Below, piece by piece: positions 35,109 to 47,152 of a stretch of 64,000 bases of DNA. Positions within the stretch are counted from its first letter, which is position 1. Each line of letters begins with the position of its first letter. A model generated the notes under the pieces. It ran no database searches. It worked only from the letters and a program-made list of their open reading frames with translations, and was not told the origin of the DNA. A program made the translations under genes and the position numbers. Origin of the DNA: Isoetes taiwanensis (lineage: Eukaryota; Streptophyta; Lycopodiopsida; Isoetales; Isoetaceae); assembly GCA_021234155.1 (NCBI GenBank), contig JAJEKV010000002.1, positions 13,293,039-13,357,038 of the forward strand. Reading direction: 5' to 3'.

Positions 35109-38100
35109 ATGTGTCGTTGATGAAGTACGTCAAATTTTGATTCTTCTCTATGGATGTTAAAGAGTTTTATGCAAATCCACCACGCAAAACATCGATTGTA
35201 AAGCGCCCCTTGCCCCCTCCGGAAAATTGGAAAAATCCTATGGTTTCCGTTTCTTGAGGAAAAAAAAAAGTTCCTATTGAAAATTCTTGATTTCAACAAG
35301 TAGATTGTAAAGGTTCCCCAGAATTTGTCGCTCACGAAGGAGCATCCGCTTAGCTAATTTGGAATAAAAAATAGAATGCCATTATTGGATAAAATTATCC
35401 ACTTAGCTAATTTCGAATAAAAAATAGAATGCCATTATTGGATAAAATTAGACACCACATTTTGGTATATACTAGCATTTCAATTTAATTCAATTCATCA
35501 ATGAAAAAAGCTAAAATTTGTAAGATTAGGTAGCATAAAAAACCTTTTTATTGTACTCTTCAATTTAGTTCAATTTAATTCAATTTATCAATGAAAAAAG
35601 CTAAAATTTGTATTTATCTTTAAACTTGCAAATCAACCATGCAATATATTTTTTAACATTCAAAGTCTATATGCACAAGGCTTGGCAGACATGATTTAAG
35701 GGGACAATGCAAAAAGCTTAAGCCAAGAATGATTAGGAGCAAGGTGGGTGTTAAGGGGAAGATGTGCAAAGTTTAAGCCAAGAATAATTACATAATTTTG
35801 ATTACCATCCATGTTCAAGACATTTTTGCTACAAATCTGGAGGACATGAGGTAATTTCGGGCACCATGTCGTCATTGATGCAAAACAAATGGCAATAGTG
35901 CAGGTTCAACTCTTGCACGTTCTTTCGCATCGCAAGGATGTCCAGAATTGAGATCTATTCGACTTAGCACAAAACTTCTTTTGCAGGGGTTGGAGAAGAG
36001 AAATCTTCGCGGCGGCCGCAAGGCGGCCGCGATAAATTTCTTGTATATAAATAATTATGCATGGTTATATAATCATGGCCTTGTTTTTATTCATCTTTAT
36101 GGGTTTTCTTATGGTTTATTTAGAGCTATCGATCAACGGCATATTCTCGGTACTGTGCCAGATCAATAACCATTAACATTTTCATGAAAAATTAAAGGCC
36201 ACTTCCAATGGTGTGGATGGAACATATAGTTTAAAACATTATCAGATTATGAACATCATTTATAAGACCATGGTTCTAAATTATATAGGTTTCCACATAA
36301 CATTGGAAACCAACTGAAAAAAGAAGAGGTTAAAGACAAAGAAGATGAAAGAAGAGGTTATTCAGGGGCCTTTCTCTTGCTGCACCCAACTAGACCACGA
36401 TCATGCCACCTTCTTATAGCCTCCAAATCCAGCACAAGCAACAAAGTCGCCTCTCCTGGAAGAATCGGAATAGCCAACCAAGTAAAAGTCAGAGCAGCCT
36501 AAGCAAGCAGCCCCCTTGCAACAAAATCAGGGCTCCCCAAGCAGCCCGGATTTTCTATGGCGTCTCTGAAGTCCTGAACCCATGGTGGCAGCAATTCCCT
36601 AAACTCTCAAACCATATATAATATAGAAAACAAAACAAGGCTCGGTGGGTTCAAGCCTCGTAGCCTAGGCAGCTTCACCAGAACCCATTAAAAAAATAAC
36701 ACCATGCCTCGAACCTGAAACCACAAGTGACAAAAGCCCAAAAATCCGCATCTCCACCAATAGGCAATAAAACTTACACAAAAATTTATTTAACAATAGT
36801 CTTAAGTAACCTGGAGGGAAACGAGCAGTTGCAGAAGTCAAAACTCAAAGAACATAGTAGTTTTTGCTAGAAGCTGAAATAGAGTTGCGAATTTAGTCGA
36901 AGAGGATCTACACCCACTGCAATAGAAGCCAGTAGAGAGAAGAGCCTATCAGGTAAAGGCTACTCACGTGTCATTCTGCTCCCATATCAAATAAAGAGCT
37001 TACACGTGGCATACTTTTCTTTCCTGAAAGTTGCCTACAGTTGGCATTATCAACAAGTGTTTATTCAACTGTCCATTTATTTTTACAGTGCACAGTAAAA
37101 AATTTCTAGAATGTTGAGTAACAATTCAGGAATATTGGGTAAGAAATACAGAAAGTCGAGTAAAAAAATTAGAATGCACAGTAAAAGTTTTTGTATCCAA
37201 CTTCACATAAAAAAAGGTTATCCAAAACAATTTACAGGCGCATAAGAAGAAATCCTGCTATCAGGCCAAAGAAAAACTCCCATTTGTGGCTGGATCATCG
37301 TCATCAACAATCAGCTTTCTCTGTTTTAAGAACATTTGGAGCTAAGAATGAAACAAACCTTGCTAGAACCGTAGAACAAACCCATGCAAGGCAGAGAACA
37401 AGAAAAGCTACCATAAAACTTTCAAAAATTCTTGAAATAAAAACTCTTTTGAAAATAATCTGGTCTTTAATGGCTCCAAGAAATAATCTGACTGCATAAG
37501 AAATTTTGAGTGCTCATAAAAACTTCTAGACAAAATGCAAAAGTCGGGGTAAATCTTTGCAGAGACATCATATCTATTGAATCATTCCGCAAGTCTCCAA
37601 ACCAGAGCTCAAATTGAAGTCTGCACAATGAACCCATAGAAACTGCAGGTAGATTCAACAGCTACAGCTAGGCGCCTTTGCTCCAAAAATACGAGAGCAA
37701 AGGATATAAAATGAAAGGGAAACAACGGATTAACAACCAAAAGAGTTTACAGCCAAAAAGAAATCTGAAAAAACCATAAAAACCTCGAATCTTTGGCCTT
37801 TTCGAGCTCCAAAACTAGCACTGCAAGGTCAACACCATCTTCAAACTAGTAAGAGTCGTTACAAGATATTCAAAGCAATAGATCTACTAAAAAATGCCGA
37901 ATCTTGAAACCTTTCAACCTCCCTATTCCAAAACTACAAGAGGCCATCAAAAAAATGCAAAGATCTACCAAAAACACAAGGCGCTGGCTCACCAAGCCGC
38001 CTACAAACAATTCTGGGATATGGCCGGACAAGAAACAAGAAGATTTAATGGGACATAGCCAGAGTGCCATAGCCGCAACTGCGAAAGGGAGGAGAATATC

Positions 38101-38160
38101 TGAAACATGGATCTTTTATTGATGACGTGGCAGAATGACACGTGGGCAACCTTCATGTTG
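35109..38160. other. Long non-coding stretch with small tandem repeats
   Basis: No credible gene. A 53-bp tandem duplication lies at 35349-35450 (unit begins cttagctaattt). A related pair at about 35484-35520 and 35561-35610 shares tcaatgaaaaaagctaaaat. Open frames at 36403, 37191 and 38001 carry no domain I recognise. Confidence 0.45.
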
Positions 38161-38234
38161 AGGGAAAGACCTCCTAGTTGCAATTCTGGGCTATCAATTG
38201 ATAGCCCAGAATTGCAACTAGGAGGTCTTTCCCT
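38161..38234. repeat. Perfect 74-bp palindrome without spacer
   Basis: Positions 38161-38197 are the exact reverse complement of 38198-38234, centred on CAATTG. Two further pairs (38159/38236 and 38158/38237) match across one mismatch. No loop separates the arms, unlike a typical microRNA precursor. No target duplication was identified. Confidence 0.95.
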
Positions 38235-38429
38235 TAAACAACCAGGTGGTTCCCACAACAAAGGTCCTATGAGGCCCGAACACTCAAATCTGGAACCATC
38301 TTTGAACGGAGAACATACATGCATACTAAGTGCACAGTGACGGAGGCTCTGATCTGGGGATAACCATATGGCAACAACGTGACTGCGGGCCAGCCCTTCC
38401 CATATTCGGATTTGCCATTTTCTTTTACA

Positions 38430-38575
38430 GACCTTAAGCTGCCACATCCGAGGTCACGGGTTCAAATATGACCAACGTCAGTCTAGTAATGGGGACCTTA
38501 AAATCCATTACCTCGAGATCATGGGTTCAAGTATGACCAATTGGTCCTGTGGTAGAGACCTCAAACTTGCCATAT
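38430..38575 (+). repeat. Two degenerate units with tRNA B-box-like words
   Basis: Phrases gaggtcacgggttcaaatat (38449) and gagatcatgggttcaagtat (38515) recur about 66 bp apart with shared neighbours (accttaa, gaccaa). The words resemble the pol III B box (GGTTCRANNCC), as in tRNA-derived SINEs, but no A box or tail was recognised. Confidence 0.35.
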
Positions 38576-38672
38576 GTACTAGATAATTAAGCAGCTCCTA
38601 GCATAAGTCATCGCGGCTAGGTCCATTTGCGAACCCGTCCAATTGCCAAGCCCAAGAAGCATGTGCAGTAAG

Positions 38673-38748
38673 TGGACTTTTTGGGTTGCCCGAAGGGCAA
38701 TCCCTAGGGCTGGACTTTTTGGGTTGCCCGAAGGGCAATCCCTAGGGC
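38673..38748. repeat. 38-bp tandem duplication containing a hairpin
   Basis: The 38-bp unit starting tggactttttgggttgcccg is present twice, at 38673 and 38711. Each unit contains the stem gggttgccc-gaa-gggcaatccc. Confidence 0.9.
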
Positions 38749-39355
38749 TGGAGGTGAGGCTTGAGTGATATTCTAGGAATATTCGAGGAATATTCGAAGT
38801 TTGAGGCCAACATTTGTGCTATGAGGAATATGCCATGTCAACAGTCAAATATATGGAAAAAAAAATGTTGGAACACTGAACTTAGTTAGATGGAATATGC
38901 TAGGGTCTGATAGTTCGAAGTGCTTGCATGCAGCTTGTTGAACACATACAATCGCTTCAAAGAAGGTAAGTAGATTACTCGTGCTTCAGGTGAGCAGTGA
39001 AGGCTGCACAGCTAATATGGTGAGAGGCAACTATTTGGAGAGTGCAGATGACTGAAATGCACATGTAGGACTGTGGAGGATGCGATTTCATTGGCTAAAA
39101 ATAAGAGATATCGAAGTGTAGAATGGCAAGCACCTTATACAATTCAACTGGAAAATTGCATATCATTTTAGGGCCATGAGATTGCAGATGAATATATCCA
39201 AATCTAAGAGTAATGGATGCCAAGAGGGATGCGCCTGCATATGGAGCTGCAATACACGGCATGGGGATGTTATTCTGGTGAGGCAACAAGCCATATAATG
39301 AGTTAATAGTTGCGCATATTTCAGAAGATTTGGTAAAGCAAGAGTTCAGGCTTTT
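38749..39355. other. Non-coding, no gene seen
   Basis: AT-rich spacer with no recognisable coding or repeat content. Confidence 0.4.
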
Positions 39356-40161
39356 TCTATTTTGCATCGGAGTGGAGCAACTGCAAGGAAAGACGTGGCC
39401 TTCATATTTCCTTCAAATCCTTCGTCAAAAGATCTTGCAGAGCTTGTTGATGAAGAGAATAGATTTTTTCACAGATCTATAACTTACTGGAGTGCAAGAT
39501 TAGTGCAAATTAATGAAACAAAGATGGAATCCGAATCATTTTTTAATATAGTTTTAGTTATATTCAACTTCATGGCATTCAAAAAATCTACAGAGAAAAT
39601 GAGCCTCATAATGGGCAGAAATAATTCTGATGGTGCAATGAGCTGAGATTCAGTTTTAGGATTCAAAATGGCAGAGCTAGATCCAAGTGACGTATTATCT
39701 GGATTTTTAGAACATCCTGCTGTGTGCAATTAAGAAGATGATCGTAGATACGTCTGAAAGACACACTCGACAAGTTAAAAAAAAAAATTGTACGAGTAAG
39801 GAGGAAAGATCAACCCCAGAAAAGATCAAAAGATAGTTCATGCATTAGCAAAGACATGATAGAAAGTGTGTATGGCAAGCATAAGTGGAAATCGTTCGAC
39901 AGAGAGCTTATTGATAAACATATGCGTAGCAGTATTGTTATCATGGGGGCCACAAATCTTGTGAGAAATTTAGCCGATGCTACGACAACTGAAATTGTAA
40001 GAGTAGCTCTTGAGAGAAAATGTCGAATCGAGTTTTCTGATCAGGCTTTGCTTAACTACTTCATTCAAAAGAATTCCATCTTAGGCAAGAGATTTATGGA
40101 CCATCTTCATGTGGCAATGAATGAGGAGTCTGTTATCCATGCAGTTCAAGGATCAAAATAG
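39356..40161 (+). CDS. Two hypothetical ORF fragments
   Basis: Open frames at 39362-39646 (94 residues, with SGATARKDVAFIFPSNPSSK) and 39856-40161 (101 residues, with IDKHMRSSIVIMGATNLVRN and a C-terminal helical part) lie in series on the plus strand. Composition looks protein-like, with few low-complexity runs, and they could be exons or decayed parts of one gene. I recognise no domain and give no function. Confidence 0.3.
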
Positions 40162-40664
40162 AGGAATGTGTTTCAAATTAATAATGTTGGCAGATTTGTT
40201 ATAATTTATGGCAATGGAGATGTTCTAAGAGAAAGAGGTTCCAATGGCAATAGCATATCCAACGCAATTCCTCTTCATATATGTTCTTCTCCATTTGAAT
40301 CTCTAGTGTACAACGATTGCCAAGGATGAGATTAGATCCAAGCATTTTCAACACTTCCTCCCTTTTCACCACTTCTTCACGGCTATATAGCAAAAGAGCA
40401 AGAGAATTCGCATTCATCAATTCAAGTCTTGGTTCACCATTCCATACACCATAGAGTATTAAAAGCATTGATGTTTTCCTCCATTGTTTTTATAGATAGA
40501 TAAGAAGGAACGGGGTGAAGTAGTTTATGCATAATGTATTTGAGATCTTTCAGTCAAATTACTTATCATTTTTCAAACAGATATGGTGTATGAACTTCTA
40601 CGCCTCAACAGAGTAGAATTTTGTATTTGGGTTGCTAAACATTTGATCTTGTGGTTGTAGTCTT
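40162..40664. other. Non-coding spacer
   Basis: No gene seen; the minus-strand frame 40199-40468 has no domain. Confidence 0.4.
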
Positions 40665-40968
<304 letters not shown>

Positions 40969-41232
40969 ATTTTCTGCGCTCAACAATTTCTCCACGAAAA
41001 CAAACACTTTTTCATGCCGTTTGCTTGTCTGATTAGGGCCGGGTCTCAGCATTTGTGCATATTCAACATCTGTTTGTCTCTGATTAGGGCCGATAATTTG
41101 CTCGATTAGGGCTCCGAAGTGCAGCTGCAACTGTTTGTCAGATTAGGGCTTAGAGCTACGAATCAGGGCATCCATCACTGCGTGTGGGGCTCTGAAACAG
41201 GCGTGCACGCAAATCAGTGCAGCCTCATCACT

Positions 41233-42312
41233 ATGGCACAGGGCAAGCCGAAGAAGAGCAAGCCAACTGACAGGAACAAGACTGAGGGCATTGTGATCTC
41301 TGGGATCGATGGGCCTGCTTCTGTTTCTGAGCCCGATGGTACAGGAACAGGATCGGATCTGTCAGCCCCTTTAAAAAATAAAAAAGAAAGGGACATGGAA
41401 CCTGCAACAGACCTGGAATCTGCCAAATCTAAATCTAAAAAAAACAAAGGCAAAGGAATAGATGAATCGGCGGATTCAGACTTTGATACTTCTGATACCT
41501 CAGACAACAACTCTTGGAAACCTGCATTTGGATCGATGGGAGAGGATTTGGGTAAAGAACTGGCCTCAGGATTGCAGCGCAGCTTAGAACATTCTATGAA
41601 AATATCTATGAACACCATGATCAGGGACATGAAGAAAGATTTGATGACAGCGCTCCATGAATCGATGCAAACAGCCATGAATAGTATTGTAGAGAACCTG
41701 CAGAAAACGTGCCTTGCCCAGTTACAACAAGAAATTGATAAGTTTAAACAGGAAATTCGCTTTGAAATTGACGAGTTTAAACAGCAAATGAAGCTTGAAA
41801 TGCAAAAAGATAGCAGTGATGAAGACAGCGAGGATGGAAGCCTTGATATTATTGCTGACAGAGAAGATGTAGCTGAGGTTCAACGGAAACTTAACAGTTT
41901 TATTGAGGAGCAGGAGAGACGCAATCGCGCATTGAATATTCGCCTCGTGGGTCTTCCAGAAGAACATAATGAAGATACGATGGCTAAGGTACGAGATTTA
42001 TTTGCTGTCAGATTAGATTCACCAAATAGCGGGATTGTGGAAGCCTTTAGAGTTGGAAAACCCACAGGAGCGGCAAGATACGTTGTTGTCAAATTTGTGA
42101 ATCGAGATTGTAAAATGAGCATACTTAAGAAGCGAACACTGTTAAAAGGTGAAAAGGTGTGGATAAATGATGATCTTACTAAAGATCAGTATGAGCAACA
42201 TAAAAAAGAGCTTCAGAAGCTGAAAGATGCAAGAAAAAATGGGCAGAGGGCTTTTTGGAGAAAAGGACGTGTTGTTGTAGAGGATGCAAATGATACAGCT
42301 CCATTAGCATAG
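41233..42312 (+). CDS. LINE A ORF1: RNA-binding protein, 359 residues
   Basis: I choose the ATG at 41233 (MAQGKPKKSKPTDRNKTEG); the frame is open to 41119, but the earlier ATG precedes leader-like sequence. Layout: a basic/acidic disordered N-terminus (1-110), a Met/Gln/Lys-rich coiled-coil region (about 120-225), then an L1-type RRM beginning R-N-R-A-L-N-I-R-L-V-G-L-P-E, followed by F-R-V-G-K and the C-terminal W-I-N-D-D-L-T and R-R-K-x-R-A-F-W-R-K-G-R-V-V-V-type element. This is the trimeric RNA-chaperone layout of ORF1p in animal L1-like LINEs, distinct from the DUF4283 type of the L1 LINE at 1.2-7 kb. The frame is intact. Confidence 0.8.
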   Translation: MAQGKPKKSKPTDRNKTEGIVISGIDGPASVSEPDGTGTGSDLSAPLKNKKERDMEPATDLESAKSKSKKNKGKGIDESADSDFDTSDTSDNNSWKPAFGSMGEDLGKELASGLQRSLEHSMKISMNTMIRDMKKDLMTALHESMQTAMNSIVENLQKTCLAQLQQEIDKFKQEIRFEIDEFKQQMKLEMQKDSSDEDSEDGSLDIIADREDVAEVQRKLNSFIEEQERRNRALNIRLVGLPEEHNEDTMAKVRDLFAVRLDSPNSGIVEAFRVGKPTGAARYVVVKFVNRDCKMSILKKRTLLKGEKVWINDDLTKDQYEQHKKELQKLKDARKNGQRAFWRKGRVVVEDANDTAPLA

Positions 42313-42380
42313 GAAACCTCGACCGTCGGGGATGGCATCTTTGGAATATTAACACCGACCACGAGGATAAAGCAGTTATT

Positions 42381-45300
42381 ATGACGGATATTCTTGAAAA
42401 TGTAGATGTGATCTTTTTTCTTGAAACAGGTGAACATGAAGAAAGGGGATTACCTGATATACTCGGTTTCGTGTTAATGCATTCAACTTGGGCCCCTAAA
42501 AAGAAAAATAGAGGATACGGTGGTATCGCATGTTATGTAAGAAATGAATTTGTTCATTTGATTTCAATTATACACAGAAAAGCAACTTTACAATATATTT
42601 GGATTGAGATGTTAAGTCAGGCAGGCAAAATCTATGTAGCTGGTTGTTATTTTCCACCACGGGAATCTCCTCTATACAACTCAGATGATCTGGATCGGGA
42701 TGACCCCTTTGTTGCTCTTGAGCAGGATGTTTTGACGCTTAGCATGACAGGAGAAATTTTATTGATGGGAGATTTTAATGGTCGCACTGCACAGAAACAA
42801 GCATCTATTCTTAGCCCAGATGGAAAACCTGAATTATGGTTTGAAATGCTGGATGATATGGAACATGATTGGAACAGGCATTCAACAGATAAGATGCGAT
42901 ATCCTATGCCCCAAGGCCACCATCTTTTAAATTTTTGCAGCGGGCTGGATTTAGTCATTTATAATGGCACTCCGAGATATCCAGGAACAGGAAAAGTTAC
43001 ATGTAGAAATGCCAGCGTAGTAGATTATGTATTGGCAAAACCTTCTTTCTCTGGATTAATCGCAAACTTCAATGTTGGAGATAGCACAGTAGAATCCGAT
43101 CATGTTCCAATATTTGTTGAATTATATATCATGGGCAAGCCCATACATGCTAAGGCTATAGATCATGTTCACAGACTTGTTATGAGGTATGAGAAGGCGG
43201 ATGTTTATAAAGAAATTTGTGACCAGAAGATTGCATTGGTATCTTGGCCACAAAAAGCAATTGAAATTAGCAGTGTGCTCACGAGGTTAGTATTGAATAG
43301 CACAGAAGAATGTTTTATCTCAGTCAGACAGAGAAAACGATTGCCTTGCAATGGCTGGTTTGATTCCGAATGCAAACAACAGAGACAGAAATTTAAAAAT
43401 GCTAGGGGGCAAGAAAAGAATATGGAAAGAAAGAGATATATTAGGCTGATCAAGGGGAAAAAAAGGAGGTACTTATATAAGAAACATATGCAAATGGTCA
43501 CAGAGTTGCTTGCATATCCAAAAAGGTTTTGGAACAGAATCAGAACTCCACAGAATATCAGAACCACCTTTGAAGTAGACGACCTCTTAGCAGCAGTTAA
43601 GAAGCTTTATTATTTTCCAGAAGCTGAAAATTGTTTGGACCATATATGTGAATATGAGTATCTGACCATCACACATAATGACATAATTGGGGGACTTCAG
43701 AAATTATGCAATAACAAAGCTGCTGATGCTAATGGCCTAGTAGCAGAGATGTTTAAGTGGGCAGGAGATGGAGTAGCAGATGTGGTGCTAAATTTATTTA
43801 ATATTGTAATACGAGAGGGGTTTCCAGAGGAGTGGCAGCTTAATAGAGTAGTTCCACTTTATAAGACAGGTGATGAGTCAGATTTGCATAACTATCGCAT
43901 GATTTTGATTGGTAGCTTTTATGCTAAGCTTTTTGCTACTATCTTGGATTCTAAAATTAGTGCATGGGCAGAGGAGATGAATGTTAGAGCAATGGGGCAG
44001 GCGGGCTTTAGGCCTAAGAAATCCACCATTGATCATCTGTTGACAGTGCGTGCTATGATAGACTCCGTTATTGGGAAAAAGAAACCATTGTACGCTGCTT
44101 TTGTAGATTTTAGCAAAGCCTTCGATACTGTGAGCAGGAAACATTTATGGAATCGGCTGGTTGAGTTAAATGTACCCAAGGAGCTAAGGCATGCGGTAGG
44201 GAAGCTCTATGAAAAAGTACTTATTTAGCTTTCATTTCCATATATTAGTGAGCAAAGAGTAGAAAGCAACCTGGGAGTGAAGCAGGGGTGTCCCCTCTCG
44301 CCTACATTGTTTGGGCTTTTCATAGATCAGCTTGAAAACTGGATTGAACAGCATGGTGGGGATGGCACATCGCTATCTAGGTATGTGGTTTTGCTCTTGC
44401 TATATGCAGATGATGTGGTTTTGCTTTCACGTAGCGTAAATGGGTTGCAGAAACATTTAGATGCATTGTCCTCTTTCTGCGATGCCAAAAGCATGCATGT
44501 AAATCTGGCTAAAACAAAAGTCGTAGTTTTTGGAGCATCCAAAGTTGATCATGTTAAGTTGTACTATAAAGATGAGTTAGTGGAAGTTACAGACCATTAC
44601 AAATATCTCGGTTTGGTAGTAGATAAAAGCCCCAATTGGAATCAGGCAGTAGACCAGAAAATTAATGCTGGGCTTAAAGCCTTATATGCAATGCAGCGTC
44701 ACTATGTAAGGGCTGAAATTTGGAATTTCAGCATGTATATAGTACATTGGTAAGATCGGTCATATTATATGGTTGTGAAATCTGGGGGCCAGGGTTAGCT
44801 TCTGACACGTGGAAGAAGGTAGAAAAAGTACAAAAGAGGTTTCTCAGAACAGAGCTAGGGGTCAAGGTGCAAACGCCATATGACATGATGCTAGTTGAGT
44901 CTGGAATGTTAACACTTGAAGCAGAGGCTTTGTGTAGAACACTCAAGTATGTCCATAAGATTCTATACACTTTGCCGAGTGATAGTTTGCCCAGGATGGC
45001 TTTGGAGGAAACTCGTGCTAAAGGTTGGTTTGCAGAGGTGGAATTATGGATGTCAAAATGGGGGATGCATATGCAGGACTTACTATCAAATAAAGATGAT
45101 ATAAAAAAGTGGGTATCAGGAAGCTTTTTTCGTAGCAGCTGGAGAGATGGTGGAGTAAAGAAAGAATTTTATAGAACTGAGATCAACCCTAGTATGCAGG
45201 CGGGTAAATATCTGGAAGAAGACATAAATACTAGACATAGACATGCTATCTGCAGAATTAGGTTGAGCTCACACAGACTTGGGGTTGAGGTTGGCAGGTG

Positions 45301-45610
45301 GAATAATATTCCACATGAACTCCGCCTTTGTCAGCTCTGTGGAAGTGCTGAACTTGAAGATGAATTACATGTTTTGTTGAACTGCTCTGCATATATAAAT
45401 ATCAGAGAGAAACACCAGATCTCTGCACGTACACTTACAGAGTTTTTTAGCCTTCCAGGCACAACCATGGGGCGATATATTGTGGATGTAATGGATTGCA
45501 GAGAGAAAAAACTTAAGATACTGAATATAGCTGAACTGGGAGAGTTGAATGAGGGAGGGACTAATGCATTACCATCTGAGGATGCATTAGACGAATGGTT
45601 GTATGGATGA
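42381..45610 (+). pseudogene. LINE A ORF2: endonuclease-reverse transcriptase, broken
   Basis: Endonuclease blocks: W-N-I-N (42342, before the first ATG at 42381), F-F-L-E-T-G-E-H, M-G-D-F-N-G-R-T, S-D-H-V-P-I. RT blocks: N-N-K-A-A-D-A-N-G, F-R-P-K-K-S-T-I-D-H-L, F-V-D-F-S-K-A-F-D-T-V, G-C-P-L-S-P-T-L-F-G-L-F, L-L-Y-A-D-D-V-V-L-L, Y-L-G-L. C-terminal zinc motif C-x2-C-x9-H-x4-C near 45330. A TAG at 44226-44228 stands where the relatives have Glu, and a small deletion near 44735-44745 shifts the frame. Catalytic YADD is intact. The enzyme would nick target DNA and copy LINE RNA from the nick. Confidence 0.85.
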
Positions 45611-45622
45611 TGTACTTGCGGG

Positions 45623-45654
45623 ATGTCTTATAGACCTGGCGGTCTCACAGACAT
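45623..45654 (+). promoter_or_regulatory. LINE A 3' two-stem RNA hairpin
   Basis: Outer stem ATGTCT (45623-45628) pairs with AGACAT (45649-45654). Inner stem AGACC (45632-45636) pairs with GGTCT (45641-45645) around a TGGC loop. The same structure is present at the 3' ends of copies B, C and D with compensated changes. By analogy with 3'-end-recognising LINEs it is probably the RT binding site. Confidence 0.8.
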
Positions 45655-45677
45655 AATAAATAAAATTTCATTTCATT

Positions 45678-45680
<3 letters not shown>

Positions 45681-45725
<45 letters not shown>
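45681..45725 (+). repeat. (CT)n at the 3' end of LINE A
   Basis: A pure CT tract that follows the tail ATTTCATTTCATTTCAT and ends exactly where the duplicated host segment starts. Confidence 0.97.
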
Positions 45726-45727
<2 letters not shown>

Positions 45728-47126
45728 AAAGATAACTTGTCAAAGTTCGTCGAAAATATATTATATGAACGTCAATGTTTTTTTCACACGGTTTTTGCCC
45801 TAAAACACTGTCGGATTTGTTGATTACGGCCTTCATACTCATCGATCCAGAGCAGTTGGTTATCTGTGGAAACAAATCTTGCTATTATAGTCTACCATTC
45901 GGCTGGCAACAATCCAGGTTATTTTCTAATTCTTCTACTGCCAGATGTTATTCACAGGCTTTGATATTGCATGAAGCGGTCTTATAAAATGGATTGTAAC
46001 TCTCCCTGCATGATTCGACCCTTCTCATGTGTCTTGTTTTGCCCTCTTAGTGGCACTAAGTTCTGTATGGAGTAATGAAGCGATTTTCTTCAATTTCCTT
46101 TGTGCAAACATGGCCTTAAGCACTGAAGTTCTTGACGATTTTGAGTCTTCAAATCAGGTATGGTACAACAACCCTTTGCTGTGTTAAGCGAAATTATATT
46201 ATGTTTGCAACACAACTCTTCTGGCAGTTTAGATATTATTGCACTGTATAATTATACTGAGATCATAAATCAGATGATCAGGCTTCTGCTTGTTATGTCC
46301 ATAGGAAACCATTCTAAAACCTTCAGAAATAAGAACTTGACTTATGGATAATGTGTTTTTTCTACCATTTTGTGGAAATAAGCATCCACTGCTGGCCTAA
46401 GTTGCAAGCCTGATCTATTGCTTATGATTGATTTTTGCTACCATTTTGTGGAAATAAGCATCCTTGCTGGCCTGAGTTGCAGGCCTGATCTATTGCTTAT
46501 GATTGATGTTTGTACTAACTCTCTCATCTCATTGGTACGTTGTTTGAGATTTAACCTTTGAATAACATGACCGACTGGCTCAAATCAATCTTCACGAGGT
46601 TGCTTTTTGTATTGTCTAAGTTCTGCTGTAACAGATCGGAATCATTCCAGTTACATAACATAGAAACAATTTTTAGAGTCCTAATAGTAGAAAATTTGCC
46701 GTATGAGTATAATCAATTAGATGCTCCATGGATATTTCAAGGATTGCTTATACCTAAACTATAGTTGGGTTTATTTACATGGATGTAGTTGTGATTTTAC
46801 TGACCGTTTTTTTGCATTCATAAATACAAAAAAGGTTGGACATGGATAACAACTGGTTCTTTGCTACGACACCTGTAATACGGATTGCAACTGACTTCGT
46901 TTGTTTGCTTTCTATGGATGCAGGTAACAGCAAAGGCCTTGACCTTTGATGTATTTGGACAACAGAAGTTGCCTTCTCAGAAGGGAGTAGAATTGTTCTG
47001 TCTGTCTGAATGTTAATATTTAATTTTTTCCAAAGGAATACCTTACGGTCACATTTATTATACTGTCTTACATTTATTTAGTTAAGGTTTGGCTTCAATG
47101 GGTTTAGCTTTTGCTAAGGTGTTCTA
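45726..47126 (+). repeat. Segmental duplication, copy 1 (about 1.4 kb)
   Basis: This segment is nearly identical to 48604-50010. Both copies contain an internal tandem block of about 85 bp (around 46357-46512 and 49240-49395: words ctaccattttgtggaaataa) and both end directly before a CT tract. Small insertions and deletions separate them. Confidence 0.95.
46110..47016 (+). CDS. Possible two-exon small ORF, copy 1 (46 residues)
   Basis: Exon 46110-46157 encodes MALSTEVLDDFESSNQ and ends at CAG/GTATGG. A possible second exon at 46924-47016 follows GATGCAG and encodes VTAKALTFDVFGQQKLPSQK and ten further residues before TAA. Joining keeps the frame. It may equally be the first two exons of a longer gene or a relic. 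Both exons are conserved in the second copy at 49013-49900. I do not recognise the protein. Confidence 0.35.
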
Positions 47127-47128
47127 CA

Positions 47129-47152
47129 TCTCTCTCTCTCCCCCTCTCTCTC
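47129..47152 (+). repeat. Short interrupted CT tract, unoccupied counterpart of the LINE B site
   Basis: After duplication copy 1 the sequence reads tctctctctctcccc, then ctctctctc, then gtacttta. At the matching position after copy 2 the tract is 136 bp long and leads directly into LINE B. Confidence 0.8.

Noticed and set aside
34336-35335. Several open frames of 62-87 residues
   Set aside because: They lie in duplicated palindromic non-coding DNA and carry no domain; the frames repeat because the DNA does.
38161-38234. MicroRNA precursor
   Set aside because: The palindrome has no loop and is perfectly paired, unlike plant miRNA precursors.
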